Source of the DNA: Salisapilia sapeloensis
Taxonomy: Eukaryota > Oomycota > Peronosporomycetes > Peronosporales > Salisapiliaceae
Length of the DNA stretch: 24,325 nucleotides
Assembly: GCA_023334545.1 (NCBI GenBank)
Contig: JAADVB010000261.1
Coordinates: 1 to 24,325, forward strand
Direction of reading: 5' to 3'
The notes beneath the pieces were generated by a model that saw only the letters and a list, made by a program, of their open reading frames with translations, was not told where the DNA came from and made no database searches. Positions 1 to 11,200 of this stretch are shown piece after piece (positions within the stretch are counted from its first letter, which is position 1; the number at the start of each line of letters is the position of its first letter). The position numbers and the translations under genes were made by a program.

Positions 1-223
1 CTTGTTGTACGTGACTTACGTCAATACCACAATGTCGACTCCTGGTTTGGAACGGACGCACCATCTGCACCCTGGAAATAATGACTGACCGAAGCCAGCC
101 ACCAGCCCAACACATTTTTCGGAAGCGACAAAGTCAATATACTCTAACTCGTTTTCGTTTGTATGGGTGATCGAGCTAGTTTGGAGGAGTGCAGATTGCT
201 TTAAAAAAGTCCTACAGAGATGT
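1..223. repeat. Left terminal inverted repeat
   Basis: Bases 1-141 are identical to the reverse complement of 24185-24325. A second identical block of 48 bp (148-195) pairs with 24096-24143. Bases 196 to about 223 are still recognisably similar to 24069-24095 but carry substitutions. The left arm has only six bases (142-147) where the right arm has 41. No tandem telomeric motif and no transposase are visible in it. Because the repeat begins at the very first base, its true outer boundary and any target-site duplication cannot be seen. Confidence 0.95.
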
Positions 224-237
224 GTGTATTTTTCATT

Positions 238-785
238 TTATATGAGCTGCTTTTGCACTCGATTCATTAAGCTCGCTGGTACAATGGTGATGGGCATTTT
301 CAATCTGACTTCCTTTGCCCAAGTAAAATGCAGTTTTACTCTGATAGAATAGTCAAGTTCCACCAGATAGCCGTCCACAGTTGGCTGCACTGCTTTTTTT
401 CGAGCCCATCGGTAAATGAATGTCGAAGTGATGAGCTCCATCAGAGGTCTCGCCCTTGTAACTTAGCGGGATTACTCTTGTGGAAATCTCCAAAATCTGC
501 AAAATGCCGCCAACAGTATCAATGCGCTGATGCAATTCACCCCACAAAGAGACTGCCACGATCTTAAAGTCTTAAAATAAATAGCTTCGAAGGTTCACGA
601 AAACTGTCGCTCGTGTTCGAACACCGTACACATCCCGATCGGTATGAGCATGAATATAGTAGTCCTTTTTCTCCACCAGAAGCAAGCGAATAACGCTGGC
701 CTGAATTTTTTCGGCACAGACTTCATAAAATCCAGGGTTTCCGTATGACGGGTATCTTTTTCTCGATTATGATGTGACGAAACCG
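238..785 (-). pseudogene. Broken arrestin-like gene, C-terminal part only
   Basis: Reading leftwards on the minus strand, this stretch aligns by eye with the arrestin C domain of the two intact copies at 2338-3075 and 4349-5086. Recognisable pieces are HAHTDRDVYG, then DFK, then the FDIHLP strand, then HFTWAKEVRLKMPI near the end. It carries at least three lesions. One is a shift near 735 just before the MKSV segment. One is an in-frame TAA at 572-574 where the paralogue has CAA. One is a one-base shift at a run of seven T (394-400). The natural stop is at 238-240. The arrestin N domain and exons 1-2 are not detectable to the right of about 785. I read it as a decayed tandem copy. The homopolymer shift alone could be a sequencing error, but the other lesions argue against a single error. 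Confidence 0.85.
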
Positions 786-2337
786 AGTCTTAAGTATGCA
801 GTAGGTTTAGGAATTTTCCTATTCATGTTCCTATTAATATCCACATATCATGGTCATAGTGAAAGGAAGTGAGAAATCATGTTATTACTCGAGGGCAAGT
901 TGCCAGTGTGTCCAAAGTCAAACCGACAGAATAACCAAAAGTAAACAAGAATAGAAAATGTGTGCATGAATACACCGTTTAAGGTATCGTTTTAGTCCAT
1001 GGAAAATGCAGGACCCACTGCATTCTTGAGCCAAACTTAGACGTTAATGGTGTGTTCGTTGAGCGGATAGTAGGGTGTCAACCAGGGAGCATTAGGCTTT
1101 ATATGAACAAACACGCAGAAACTGTGATAAAAATCGGTGCCTAAGCCTTTGGCGGCTCGTCCTGCTCTTACATTGCTGTTCTTCTTTCTATTCCTATCCA
1201 CGTATATCGTCCGTTCTTCTATCATGCCTTGGCTGGGAATGGTGTCGAGCGTATTTTCAGAAGCCCTTCGGATTGAAGTTTCATTCGATTTACTCGCAAC
1301 ATTGAGCTTTTCGCCATTTTAGTGGGACGGAGTACAGTGTGTGTCACATATGTCATTTAATTATTCCGTTCACCACTGTACTACGCCTGTTCCGAAATAA
1401 TAGCGAAGAGCTCAATAACGCAAATAAATGGAAGAGCTCATCAAACCTCCCGCGCTTTTTCATATCTGCACATTTCGAGCACCAGGCGTAACCTAGAGCT
1501 TTTTCGAAGTTCGTTTCCTCGTGATTGCATCCAAGACGAAGACAGAGATAGATCAAAAAGAAGCAACGTCGTATTCGTTGCGAGGACAATCGGAGATTAT
1601 GCGAGGCGAAATATGCACTATGAGAATGAGCATGTGCGAGCTGTGATCGGTATTGTGCCTCTTGAATCAGCCTGACTGAAATCGACGAAACGGTAGATAA
1701 TGTCGAAGGGTAATCGATTCAGGTCTATGTCGCTCCAAGAATATTATTTATATGCTGTAATTCCCACACAGATCGTGCTACAGCGAGCATGACAATGGAA
1801 CCCTCAATTACAACAGGATGGAGCTCGAGGGGCGAGATGTATTAACAATATGAAGCCACATCTCCACCGATTGCAGAGGCTACTCGCTTTGTAGTCCTCA
1901 TTAGGCGGAAATTTTTTGTGGACATGTTATGAAAGATTCCAATGTCATGTAGCTAATCCGAATCGGCAATTCTAAGCGAATGTGGAGTTGCCCGATTCGA
2001 TTATCATGAATAGAATCACAAAAGCTGATTCCTTAATTTTGTCAAACTGGTATCTAGCGTGAGCACGGCCCTATTTAAGTTTGAGATTTGTTTTACCGAC
2101 AAATATACTAAGCTTGTGCAGGCCCCATGCGAAGCACTTCTCTCTTGCTATACGAATCGGAAGAATAGAGGATTGGTATAGGCGACATTAAGTTCTAGGA
2201 CAACGATCGGTGGCTTTTCACATTCCATCGATCGTTTTTGTAAAGCACTGAAAATACTGGACATAATAATCTACGTGAGAATCAAAACTTTCGATGTATA
2301 AACCAAGCCAAACTTTCTTTCGTATAGTGTCAATTAT
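786..2337. other. Gene-poor stretch, nothing recognised
   Basis: About 1.5 kb between the broken and the first intact arrestin copy. Open frames here are short (up to about 78 codons, e.g. 1353-1589 on the minus strand) and resemble no family I know. I saw no RNA gene and no tandem repeat. It may contain decayed material of the arrestin cluster beyond recognition, plus the 3' flank of the copy at 2338. Confidence 0.6.
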
Positions 2338-3391
2338 TCACTTGGGCTGCATTTTCACTCGACCCAACAATTCCTTCGATATAAGGGTGACAGGTAGTTC
2401 CAGTCTGATGTCCTTTGCCCAAGTAGCATGCAGCTTTATCCTGAAGACATACTCAAGATCCGTAAGGTTGCCTTCCATAGAAGGCTGCAAGTTTCCGTTT
2501 AAATCCACAAGCGTTTGAATATCAAACGTGTGCTCTCCATCAAAACTTTCGCCCTGCTTACTTGGAGGGAATTCTTTTTCGGCAATCGAACGCTTTCCAT
2601 TGCCCCCGTAGCCTCGACAGCGATAGTACGCCCTACCATACAGACCAACGGTCACGGCTTTAAAGTCTTGAGACGATTTATTTTCCACACTAAAGTAAAG
2701 TGTGGCTTTCTCTCCAGCAGCGTACACATCTCGAGCAGTATGAGCACGAACAATAAGTCCCCCTTTATCCACCACCAGCAAGCGAGAAACATTTGTCTGA
2801 ATTTCATCCGACAAGGGTTTCATAATGGCCGGTGGCTTCTGAAAGATCTGAACTTCTTTGTGGGCTTTAATGCTCCGAGCAAAAAACTTTGACACCTTTG
2901 CGATAGCTCGCAGTTCGTAATTCACTGTGGCTCTCCATGGAGGGTTGCTACCTAGAATCGTCCGCTTCTTTTCAAAGGCGTTCATGGAGCCAGGAAGATC
3001 ATCTTCGAGTTGGTAACTGAAGGGAAACTCATATGATCCAGGCTCCAAGGTTTCTTCCTTGGCTGATAACATGTACTACGTAGATACTGTTAATAGATGT
3101 CCGTCAAATATAAAGAGAGTGGAAATACCTTGAAATCTAGAACCACGCATGACTCGTAGATTCTACCTTTTTCCTTTTGCCGACTGGTATATTCCCATCC
3201 GAAAAATTGAACATAGATCTCTACAACAATCAATTTATTAGACAATGCACGCACGAGTAGTAGTTCGTCTTGATGTCACTTTTGCATTCAAACGGCTTGA
3301 TAATGTGGATGGTAATTTTGCCACTTATGACATCTCCAGCAGTATGCGTTTTCTGGTCCAGTTCGATGTTAATCGAGTTGGAAGGGCTCAT
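2338..3391 (-). CDS. Arrestin-like protein, copy 1 (three exons)
   Basis: Exons on the minus strand: 3280-3391, 3129-3220 and 2338-3075, giving 313 residues. The introns are 59 and 53 nt, GT..AG. The start is the ATG at 3391, because an in-frame stop lies just upstream and the paralogue starts at the same place. The N domain begins with SGKITIH and PFEC, with intron 1 falling right after the cysteine codon region. The N domain continues with the hallmark PGSYEFPFSYQ. The C domain holds HTARDVYAAGEKA, then VENKSSQDFKAV and finally TWAKDIRLELPV. The length is that of a bare arrestin fold, and I see no PPxY tail of the type that recruits Nedd4-like ligases in alpha-arrestins. Members of the family act as adaptors in endocytosis and sorting of membrane cargo; that role here is inference. 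It is a tandem paralogue of the gene at 4349-5404, with exon 3 of equal length (738 nt). Confidence 0.88.
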
Positions 3392-4348
3392 CTTGACTGC
3401 GCTGACACTTGTCTACTCCGTGTCGAGTTTTAAAATGATGCTGGGCCAACTATCAAACCAATAAATCAAGTCGAGACCTTCAATTAATGCATAAACGTGT
3501 CCATTTTCATTACTACCAGAAACTTGGGAAATCAATTTTTCACGCGTTTTGATCGTGGACACAGCAGATACCCTCGGGAGAGAGGTGAAATTCGAGGTTT
3601 CGACGCGATGCATGGAATAGACAGGTACATGAAGAAGGTTGCTTTCTATACAAAGCGTCATAATAAAGCGAGAACGGCGAGTTGGGTGCGGTCATCGGGG
3701 AGTAACAGAGACCGCACCTATCAACGAAATGAACCTACCGCGATACAGAGACGGTGCGGATATGAATGAAACAAGACAGTGACAGTTTCCGAGGAGGTTC
3801 ATTTGTGTCTATGTAGAGCATCACCAACGATTGAACCTATAACAGGTTTTAACGCGGCCTTTTAGATCCCCAAAATAAAACAAAATCAATAGCATGGCCG
3901 TGCTTACCACCGGTAGAGTTTTATATCATTATGGTGCTGGATATTAGTGATCGGTACTTAGTCTCATGTAAGACATAACGCAATATAACACAATTTCCCT
4001 TCTCCTACAAGCAAAGAGTGTGCGAGTTGCTCTATCTCCGCCACTGACCATTCCGTTCCTTTGCCCATTTTGCTTCCCTTCAAATGAAATATCCTGTAGC
4101 TATGCTATTTTAGATGCATGCCTGGTTGAGTCCAGGCATATCGAAGACTTAATTTGAGTTCCAAATTTAAAAATTTAAGACCTCCGCAGGTAAAAACATC
4201 TCTTATGATTGATGGGTGCACATGCACTTGGATTTAAAAGCTGTTTTATAGGTTAAAACGTCAATAGATCCGACCAGTGGTGATGCTCTTAAAATTAACT
4301 AGATCTATTTAAGGACTTCAATGTGCCACAGTTTGCGAGTAACAATTT
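3392..4348. other. Intergenic region between arrestin copies
   Basis: About 950 bp separating the start of copy 1 from the stop of copy 2. An 82-codon minus-strand frame (3413-3661) and a 90-codon plus-strand frame (3497-3769) exist, but neither resembles a known protein. They overlap one another in opposite orientation, so I do not call them. The part next to 3391 should contain the promoter of arrestin copy 1. No clear TATA or other core element stands out. Confidence 0.55.
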
Positions 4349-5404
4349 TTATTCACTTGGCTGCAGCTGCACTCGACTCAGCAGCTGCTCTGGTACAATG
4401 ACAATCGGCAACTCCAATCTGACGTCCTTTGCCCACGTAGCATGCAGCTTTATCAAGAAAAAATAGGCAAGTTCCACTCTGTCACCTTTCAAAGATGGCT
4501 GCAATAACTTTTTTGAGTCTGTAGGCATTTGAATGTCAAATGTGTGTCTTCCATCCATACTTTTGCCCCGGTTGCTTGGAGGAATTTCCTTTTCGGCAAT
4601 CGTAATCGTCTCCTTGCCCGTGTGGCCACCACAGCGCTGAGAGAGTCTACCACATAAACAGACTTTCACGGCTTTAAAGTCTTGTGATGAGTTGTTTTCC
4701 ACACTAAAGCAAACGGTCGCTTGCTCTCCAAGGCCATAAACATCTCGATCGGTATGGGCACGAACGTGGCAATCGCCTTTCTTTATCAATAGGAACTGAG
4801 AAATGGTGGCGTGAATTTTATTCGACACAGGCTTCATAGTAGTCGGAGGTTTCTGTAGGATATGCAGCTCTTGCTTAGCTTTGATATTAAATGCAAAGAT
4901 TTTGGACGTCTCTGCGACTGCTTTCATCTTATAAGTCACTGTGGCATCCATTGCGGTGCTGCGGAAGAAACTCCGCTCCATGGCAGAGGTACTCATGGAA
5001 GCAGGAATATCATCCTTGAGACGGTAATCAAAGGGATAAGTGTACGATCCAGGCTGAAAGGTACCCTCCGTACTTGACAATGCGATCTAAAAAAGTATGT
5101 AAGTGGGCAAGCAGTGAAAACGTAAATGTGGAGAGCATCGGTGCCTTGTCTTTTAAAACGTGGGTAGTACTTTGGACCGGCCCGTTCGAAGTGTGCTCTT
5201 CTACTATTTCTTTTCCCCGGATCTCAAGATAAACACCTACAAATATCGACTTAGTTGGCGTACGAACGAGTCCGACGTGATCTTGAGATCACCTTTGCAC
5301 TCAAAAGGCGTAGCCGTGTGCACAGTTATCTTGCCACTAATGAGCTGTCCACCAGTATACATTTCCTGGTCTAAATTGACGTCAATCCGATTCGAGGCGC
5401 TCAT
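4349..5404 (-). CDS. Arrestin-like protein, copy 2 (three exons)
   Basis: Proposed exons on the minus strand: 5293-5404, 5160-5236 and 4349-5086, giving 308 residues. Intron 1 (56 nt) has a CTAA-type branch region and ends TTGTAG. Exon 1 (112 nt) and exon 3 (738 nt) match copy 1 exactly in length. The N domain starts MSASNRIDVNLDQEMY with SGKITV, followed by KGVYLEIRGKEIVEEH across the first splice. The second half shows PGSYTYPFDY, HTDRDVYGLGEQA and TWAKDVRLELPI. The donor of intron 2 is the weak point: I used the in-phase GTTTTA at 5159 (73 nt intron), but an in-phase GTCCAA about 18 bases upstream is possible. A longer in-frame start (MKKKIRV) exists at 5437 but has no counterpart in copy 1. 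Function is as for copy 1: a likely trafficking adaptor, without a visible PPxY motif. Confidence 0.85.
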
Positions 5405-5723
5405 ATTGACTATTATGACTCGTATTTTCTTCTTCACGCGTGTTGAAATGATCTCTTAAGCAAACAGGAAGTTTAGACATTTGTAGAAACTTGGCCATCA
5501 AAAACGAAATTTATTTCGAATTTGTCCTAAACCCGAGATTTTTTATTTGGACATCCAAATAAATATTGACATAGCATCAAGTGATCGAAAATGGATTCTA
5601 AACACGACTTTATATCGATTTAAGTAGGAGCTACTTTGGCTTAAGCTAGTCTCTCTCTCTTCTTCTCCACTTCCCATTACAAACGTCAGATAGCTTTCAC
5701 GTTATTCATATCAGGCTAGAACT
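5405..5723. promoter_or_regulatory. Divergent promoter region, arrestin copy 2 / CC2D1
   Basis: A 319 bp region between two genes that start in opposite directions, so it must serve both. A pyrimidine tract (about 5649-5673, CT repeats ending in CCACTTCCC) lies 50-75 bases before the CC2D1 start, a position typical for transcription start regions in compact oomycete genes. No TATA element is evident. The assignment rests on gene geometry and composition only. Confidence 0.45.
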
Positions 5724-8195
5724 ATGTTTGGATGGCGAAAGAGAGATCAGAAGGAGGACGACGTTGTGAATGACCAAGGAGATGTGGATATAGCCAAACT
5801 CCAGCGCCAATTCGGGATCGACACTGTTAGTGATAAGGATGTCGAGAAGGAGATGCAGCAGCTCTTGGGAGCGATGGGAAATGGCGAACACAGTCCAACG
5901 GCACAGATCTTTGAATCTCTAAATAGTGATGAGGAAGAAGCAGCTATACTACGTGAGCTACAGCTTTCCAACGATGACGATGACGTGGATACGAAAGAAG
6001 AAGAAGGTCTCAATGAGGCTTCTGTAGCTGAGCGTGTGCAAGCACTAAAGATGGAAGCGCTGGAGCTAAAGAAAAATGGAGCTGTGTCCGAGTCTTTAGC
6101 TAAATTTAAAGAAGCGAGAGAGCTGCAGGTTCAGTCGGAGAAGGAAGCATCGAGTCGACAAGATGATAATACAGATCTCGATGGTACAGATGGTGGAGAG
6201 GAGGATGTTGAATTGACAGAAGAAGATATGCAAGATCCAGAGCTTTTGTCTCAGTTGGCTAGTATGGGGTATGCCGATATGAGTGAAAAGAATCAGGAGT
6301 CGACAGTGGAAGAGCTGGAGAAACAGGTACAGGATGCAAAGGTACAAGCTGTGATGATGAAGAAAGAGAATAAGATTCAAGAGGCGTTGGAATGGCTGCG
6401 CAAGTCGAAGGAACTAGAAGCCCAATTAAAAGAGATGAAAGCAGGAGACAGTGGAAAAGATGATGAGGATCAAAAGGAAGAAGAGCCTAGTGTGTATAAT
6501 ACACAATTGGCGACGCATTCACCTGCTGAAGAAGAGGATGTTCAAGTGACGGAAGACGACATGAACGATCCTGCGTATGCAGAAGAACTCAGCCGACTGG
6601 GCCTAAAGGCCGAGCCTGTACAGGATCTGGATGGTGCAGACGTTCATTCGGGTAGTCTTGGCCCATCAACATCCCAGTACGTGCCACAGCGAGTCTCGTC
6701 AGTGGATGATAACGACCTGATAGATGCATTCGAGTCTAGTGATGAGGAGGCGGAAGATCCTGTCGAAGAAAAATCTTCTCCTGTTGTGGAAGAACCACCT
6801 CAGCCAGAAGAAGAACAGAACGATGAGGTACGAAAGCTTGAGCAGCAATTAAAAGACGCGAAGATGTCTGCTCTAGAGTTGAAACGCAGTGGCAAGACGG
6901 AGGAAGCCGTCGATATGATGCGTCGTGTAAAACAGCTCCAGCAGTTGATTCAAATGAAGCAGAATCAACCTGCACCGCCAGTTCAGAGCTCGGCTGATCG
7001 ACAGAAATTCGACGAACTGGAAAAATTGCTCGTCAAGTATGCAAATGATGCAGCGAGTCAAGCACGAGAATGTCTTCAAACAAATCGAGCGAGAGCTAGT
7101 GAGCTCGTAAATCAACGAAAGGAGTACGTATCAGCGCTTGAAACGCTTCGACAAAAGCGTCAAAACCCTCTCCAACCTCCTCCAACTTATCACATCGAAC
7201 GCACAGACGTGGAGCAGTCGGTGGAGCTCACTCACATTCGTGAGAATGAGATTCATGTTCGACTACAGTCGATTTGTGATTTTGCTAAAGTAGCAGGAAA
7301 AGATTTATTTGTAAAGTTTTCATTAAATTTCCCATCCTCTGCGCCTCATGAAGGAGCGACGGAGGCTGTGACGATGCCTGAATCACCTCCGCATGATGTC
7401 AATTTGCCAGAACAAGTGTATCGCTTTCCATTGAATCGTACGCGTGGCATGCAGCGTGTGTTTGAGATTAAAAAGGCTTCTTTCGAAGTATGGCGACAAA
7501 AGTCTTTCTTTCGAAGCCCAGAGCTTGTGGCAAAAGGATATCAAGAGCTGCGCCCATTGCTCTCTCGTTGTGAAGTGAAAGGAAAGGTGCTATTCGTTGG
7601 TTCCAGTCGAAAACCGACGGGTGGAAGCATCGACATGGCCATCTCGATGCGAAAGCCACTACGTGATAAAGAGACAAGAATAATTCAGATAGAAAAGCTG
7701 GTTGTTGGTGACTACCCGGATCTGAAGACTCCTCATCCAAAGGAGACGCCAATACCTCCAAAAGAAACGCCATTGACTCCAATGCCAAAAGCAGCGATTT
7801 CTCCTGCTCCACCACAGAAGAAAAAGGAGGTTACAAAGAGTGAAGGACAAGATGATCCGCATGATTTAAATCTAATCGTCAGCTACGACGTTCTTACAGA
7901 GGAGCTGGAGAAAGTCTCGGCTAAGAAAGCGTCACTTCCTGCTTCCCAAGCGATGCAACTGCGAGGGCAGGTGGAAGCGCTTTCGCAGAAAAAGCAGGCA
8001 CTAGAAGCGGATATGGAAGCTGGTAGACTTACATTGGAGATGTACATTGAGCGACTGGAAAAGAGGATTGAGCTAGACAAGATACTGATCAAGGAGCTCA
8101 TGGATCAAGGTCGAAAGGAGGATGCTGCCAGAGTCTTGCATCGAGTGCAGGTCATGGAAAAAGAAATGCAGATGGATGAGGAAGAGGAAGAATGA
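5724..8195 (+). CDS. CC2D1/Lgd-like protein with DM14 repeats and C2 domain
   Basis: An intronless frame of 823 residues. Three DM14-type helical hairpins are readable: about residues 105-140 (MEALELKKNG), 197-239 (DAKVQAVMMKKEN) and 370-412 (DAKMSALELKRSGKTEEA). Two copies of an acidic linear motif, VELTEEDMQDPELL and VQVTEDDMNDPAYA, sit at about 162-183 and 273-295. A C2-like domain follows (about 493-668). It contains the family signature FFRSPELVAKGYQELRPLL, then KPTGGSIDM and then MRKPL. A proline/threonine linker with three KETP units (about 670-705) leads to a C-terminal coiled coil (about 714-820). Animal CC2D1A/B and fly Lgd regulate the ESCRT-III subunit CHMP4/Shrub in endosomal sorting; animal proteins usually have four DM14 units, here I see three. 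The ATG at 5724 is the first of the frame. It is convergent with the giant gene, 93 bp away. Confidence 0.9.
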   Translation: MFGWRKRDQKEDDVVNDQGDVDIAKLQRQFGIDTVSDKDVEKEMQQLLGAMGNGEHSPTAQIFESLNSDEEEAAILRELQLSNDDDDVDTKEEEGLNEASVAERVQALKMEALELKKNGAVSESLAKFKEARELQVQSEKEASSRQDDNTDLDGTDGGEEDVELTEEDMQDPELLSQLASMGYADMSEKNQESTVEELEKQVQDAKVQAVMMKKENKIQEALEWLRKSKELEAQLKEMKAGDSGKDDEDQKEEEPSVYNTQLATHSPAEEEDVQVTEDDMNDPAYAEELSRLGLKAEPVQDLDGADVHSGSLGPSTSQYVPQRVSSVDDNDLIDAFESSDEEAEDPVEEKSSPVVEEPPQPEEEQNDEVRKLEQQLKDAKMSALELKRSGKTEEAVDMMRRVKQLQQLIQMKQNQPAPPVQSSADRQKFDELEKLLVKYANDAASQARECLQTNRARASELVNQRKEYVSALETLRQKRQNPLQPPPTYHIERTDVEQSVELTHIRENEIHVRLQSICDFAKVAGKDLFVKFSLNFPSSAPHEGATEAVTMPESPPHDVNLPEQVYRFPLNRTRGMQRVFEIKKASFEVWRQKSFFRSPELVAKGYQELRPLLSRCEVKGKVLFVGSSRKPTGGSIDMAISMRKPLRDKETRIIQIEKLVVGDYPDLKTPHPKETPIPPKETPLTPMPKAAISPAPPQKKKEVTKSEGQDDPHDLNLIVSYDVLTEELEKVSAKKASLPASQAMQLRGQVEALSQKKQALEADMEAGRLTLEMYIERLEKRIELDKILIKELMDQGRKEDAARVLHRVQVMEKEMQMDEEEEE

Positions 8196-8288
8196 AATTG
8201 AGCTAGCCCTTTGACTCATTTGATCGTGAATACATGCGCTAGTAGCCTTGGAAGACCATATTATATTATTTATCGTGTTGTATCCAAA
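8196..8288. other. Convergent 3' region, CC2D1 / RPGRIP1L-like
   Basis: Only 93 bp separate two stop codons on opposite strands, so both 3' ends must be formed within it or inside the neighbouring gene. It is AT-rich near 8260-8280 (ATATTATATTATTT), which could serve cleavage and polyadenylation for either strand. No hairpin was seen. Confidence 0.5.
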
Positions 8289-11200
8289 CTAGTCCTCGAT
8301 AACTGCGTCATGATACGAACGAAGATCGTTTAGCATGCTTTGGTACTGAATTGCCTTCATCTTGAAGTTGAGATGTAATGATTGAGGTGGATAGTAAGAC
8401 ACTAGGGCTGTGATGGCGTCTGATGACAATTTGAGTCCAACATGTTTGAACACGAGAGCCATCTTATCCTTGAATATCACTCCATATCGCTCTGAGTCCT
8501 GGCGTGTCAAGTACTCTTCCAATATTTCCAGCTGCGATAAAAAATCGACAGAACAGAGTTGAGAATACAGAGCACGAATAATGTCTTGCTTTCGTATTTG
8601 CGGTACCTGCCGACTTTCAGTACCTGCCTTCTCTGCAGGGCTAAGTGGAAACGGCATCACCTCAGCAGCTTGATTTTCCTCAGGCTGTTTGTACTGTGCG
8701 AGTGCCTTCAAGAAGAGCCGGTAGGCAAAGTTACCATCTCGGCGAACATCAAACAAGTGTCGAAGCGCGCGACGACTTGATGCATGGAGCGAACGTCCAA
8801 GTGATTGCTCCATGAATGTCCACATCGTAGAAGTTGATATAATGCCTTCTTGTGGCAAATCGTCGTACTCCTTGATCAGTTGGCTTAGACGTGCTACTTT
8901 TGGATGGCCTGAGCAGTCTCCAGAAGCTGAAAACAATTCAACAGCAAGTCTGTTAAGCGTAAGGAAGGCGTATGGAGCTAGTACAAAGCAGTCGAACTCT
9001 GTCCTTGTGAGTGTGTTGTTTTCAAGACGCATCATACTCATCTGACGGAATATGGTTATCGCTTGCGCTTCCGATATATCGTAGTTTAAAGCTGCTAGAC
9101 CACCCGCCACGTTTCCTCGTGATAATAGTCCATTGTCATTTTCATCAAAGTGTTTAAAAGCCGCATCCAATTGTTTGTAAACTGAGCTGCCTACATATAT
9201 CAAAGAGCCATCAAGTTCGGCTTTTCGTCGAATACGATAGCGAATGGACTCTACCAAAGCATCTGGTACCATGTGACTTGTACTTGGAGAGATAGCAAAA
9301 ACAGCTTCGTTTATCATCGAAATATAGTCGACTGCATCCTGTTCATCTGAGATTCGATATTGACGAACAAGGATACCGATAACTTGGTCTGGAGCTTTCC
9401 ATTTTATATGCTGCAAGACATCACTTGCCGTTATAATCTCTCGAATGTCCAGTGCACTGCAGTAGCCAGTGTATGAAGGATCTTGCTCTTCGAAACGAGA
9501 TCGAAGATCAATCCCATTTCGTTCAAGATTTCCGAGAAGCTCACCAAGAAGTTCACGAACATCAGTCGATACTTGTACATCAGCAATTGGTTTAGGCACT
9601 TGCGGATCCATATTCAAGTTTGGACTATGTGAAGGCGACTTAACTGCTGGCGGTTTAGCTGGAGTCCGCGGTTTCTGTTCTTCTACCTCATTCGTGACCG
9701 ATTCGTGTTTTTCATTATTTGGATATCTCGCTCGTTCGATCTGTACGGTCAAATAAAGTCTTAAGTATGCAAACAGGTCTTCCAAATTCACCAAGCGCTC
9801 ATCCACATCATCTTCATTATCACTTTCCTTTGCAAACTTTTGGACGAGTATTCCGGTAGTATGCTTTGAAATTACCCTTACCAAGCCACATTTCTCCATC
9901 TTCTTCCACAACTTGGAGACACGGACGTCTCTAAAGTCGTACACTTCGCAAAACTCCCGAAAGCGTCGAATGGCTTGTCGATATTCATCAAATGCAGCCT
10001 CGACAATAAACGACAGTGCTTTACACAAACGTTCTTCATCGGCTTCGCTCCATGTACGTGTTTCTTGTTTCTTTGGTGGAGGATTACATCCCAAAACATT
10101 TTCAAGAAACAAAGTTGCATCCAAGGTTTGGTAATTTGGTTTCTTGCCATGAAGTGCAAAGACAGCACGAACCTCTTCTTCAGACAACACAATGCCAAGT
10201 GACTTTAAGCAGAGTAAAAAGTAAGGTCCTTCCATCAGATTACTCTGCTTATTCGTGTAATTGTTGAAAGCTTCCAAGAGGCGATCTGGAGGTACTCTTA
10301 GCACATCCAATTTGTGTTGAATTTCTGAAATAACTTTCGAACCATCAACTTGTGCTGATGAGTTCGCGCTACCTCTAGACGTGCCTTGAACAAATTGTTT
10401 ATAGTCGAGGCGTAAGAAAGCATTGTAGCCGATTGCATCCTCGAGTCGTGGGTCATATGCGTGCAGAACGACTTGCATATCGAGGTCACTCAAAGGTAGT
10501 TGGAGCTGATCAGTACATGCAAATACAAACTGGGATCGAGAAATATAGCCTGAATTCTTTTTGTCGATGGTTTGAAACGCTTTTCGCCAGATACTTAGCA
10601 CATCCGTAAGTTGTAATCCAGAAGTCTGATTTGCTTGATTCAGTGCAACTTTCCGTACTTGGTCTTCTATCTCAAATACTGTTCGACCTTGTATTGGTGT
10701 TGTCCACTCCAGAAATTTCATGTAGTTAATCCCGAATTGTCCATCAACTTTCGCACCGAAAGCTTTTCCGAGCAATTCAATTTGCCGATTAGTGTATAAA
10801 GAGAATCCAATATGCTTTGTGGTTGTCATGAACTCCTGGAGTGAGACTATGCCACGTTCACGCCAATCAAAGCGCTCGTATGCCACTTTCATCTCTGAAA
10901 ACGGAGGACAGGCAACTCGCCGAAGATTCCAGCCAATGCGCTGGAGCATTTGCAGCGAATATTTGTTTGCTAGGTAAACATTGGCTTCTTTTTCCCATTT
11001 TAAAGCTCGTTCCAGTCGAAGTATGAAGCTTTGAATAGGCAAACTAGAAGACAGTAATCCAGGATCGAGCATTTGATAGAGTAGAGTGGAATCCTCCTTG
11101 GTGAACTGGCAAGCGGACTGCTTCAAAAGTACTTCTTTCAGCTTTTCCTGCGTAAATTGGCCGTCCTTCGTGTCGACGTACAGTAACAATTGGTCGCGCA

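Noticed and set aside
1353-1589. 78-codon minus-strand frame in the gene-poor left region
   Set aside because: Contains two CxxC-like cysteines but no recognisable zinc-finger spacing or family match; its length is within chance expectation.
3413-3661. 82-codon minus-strand frame just upstream of arrestin copy 1
   Set aside because: No family resemblance, and it overlaps a plus-strand frame of similar length. The arrestin start at 3391 matches the paralogue without it.
5649-5673. CT-rich tract as a microsatellite
   Set aside because: Only a few CT units followed by mixed pyrimidines; better explained as a promoter pyrimidine tract.
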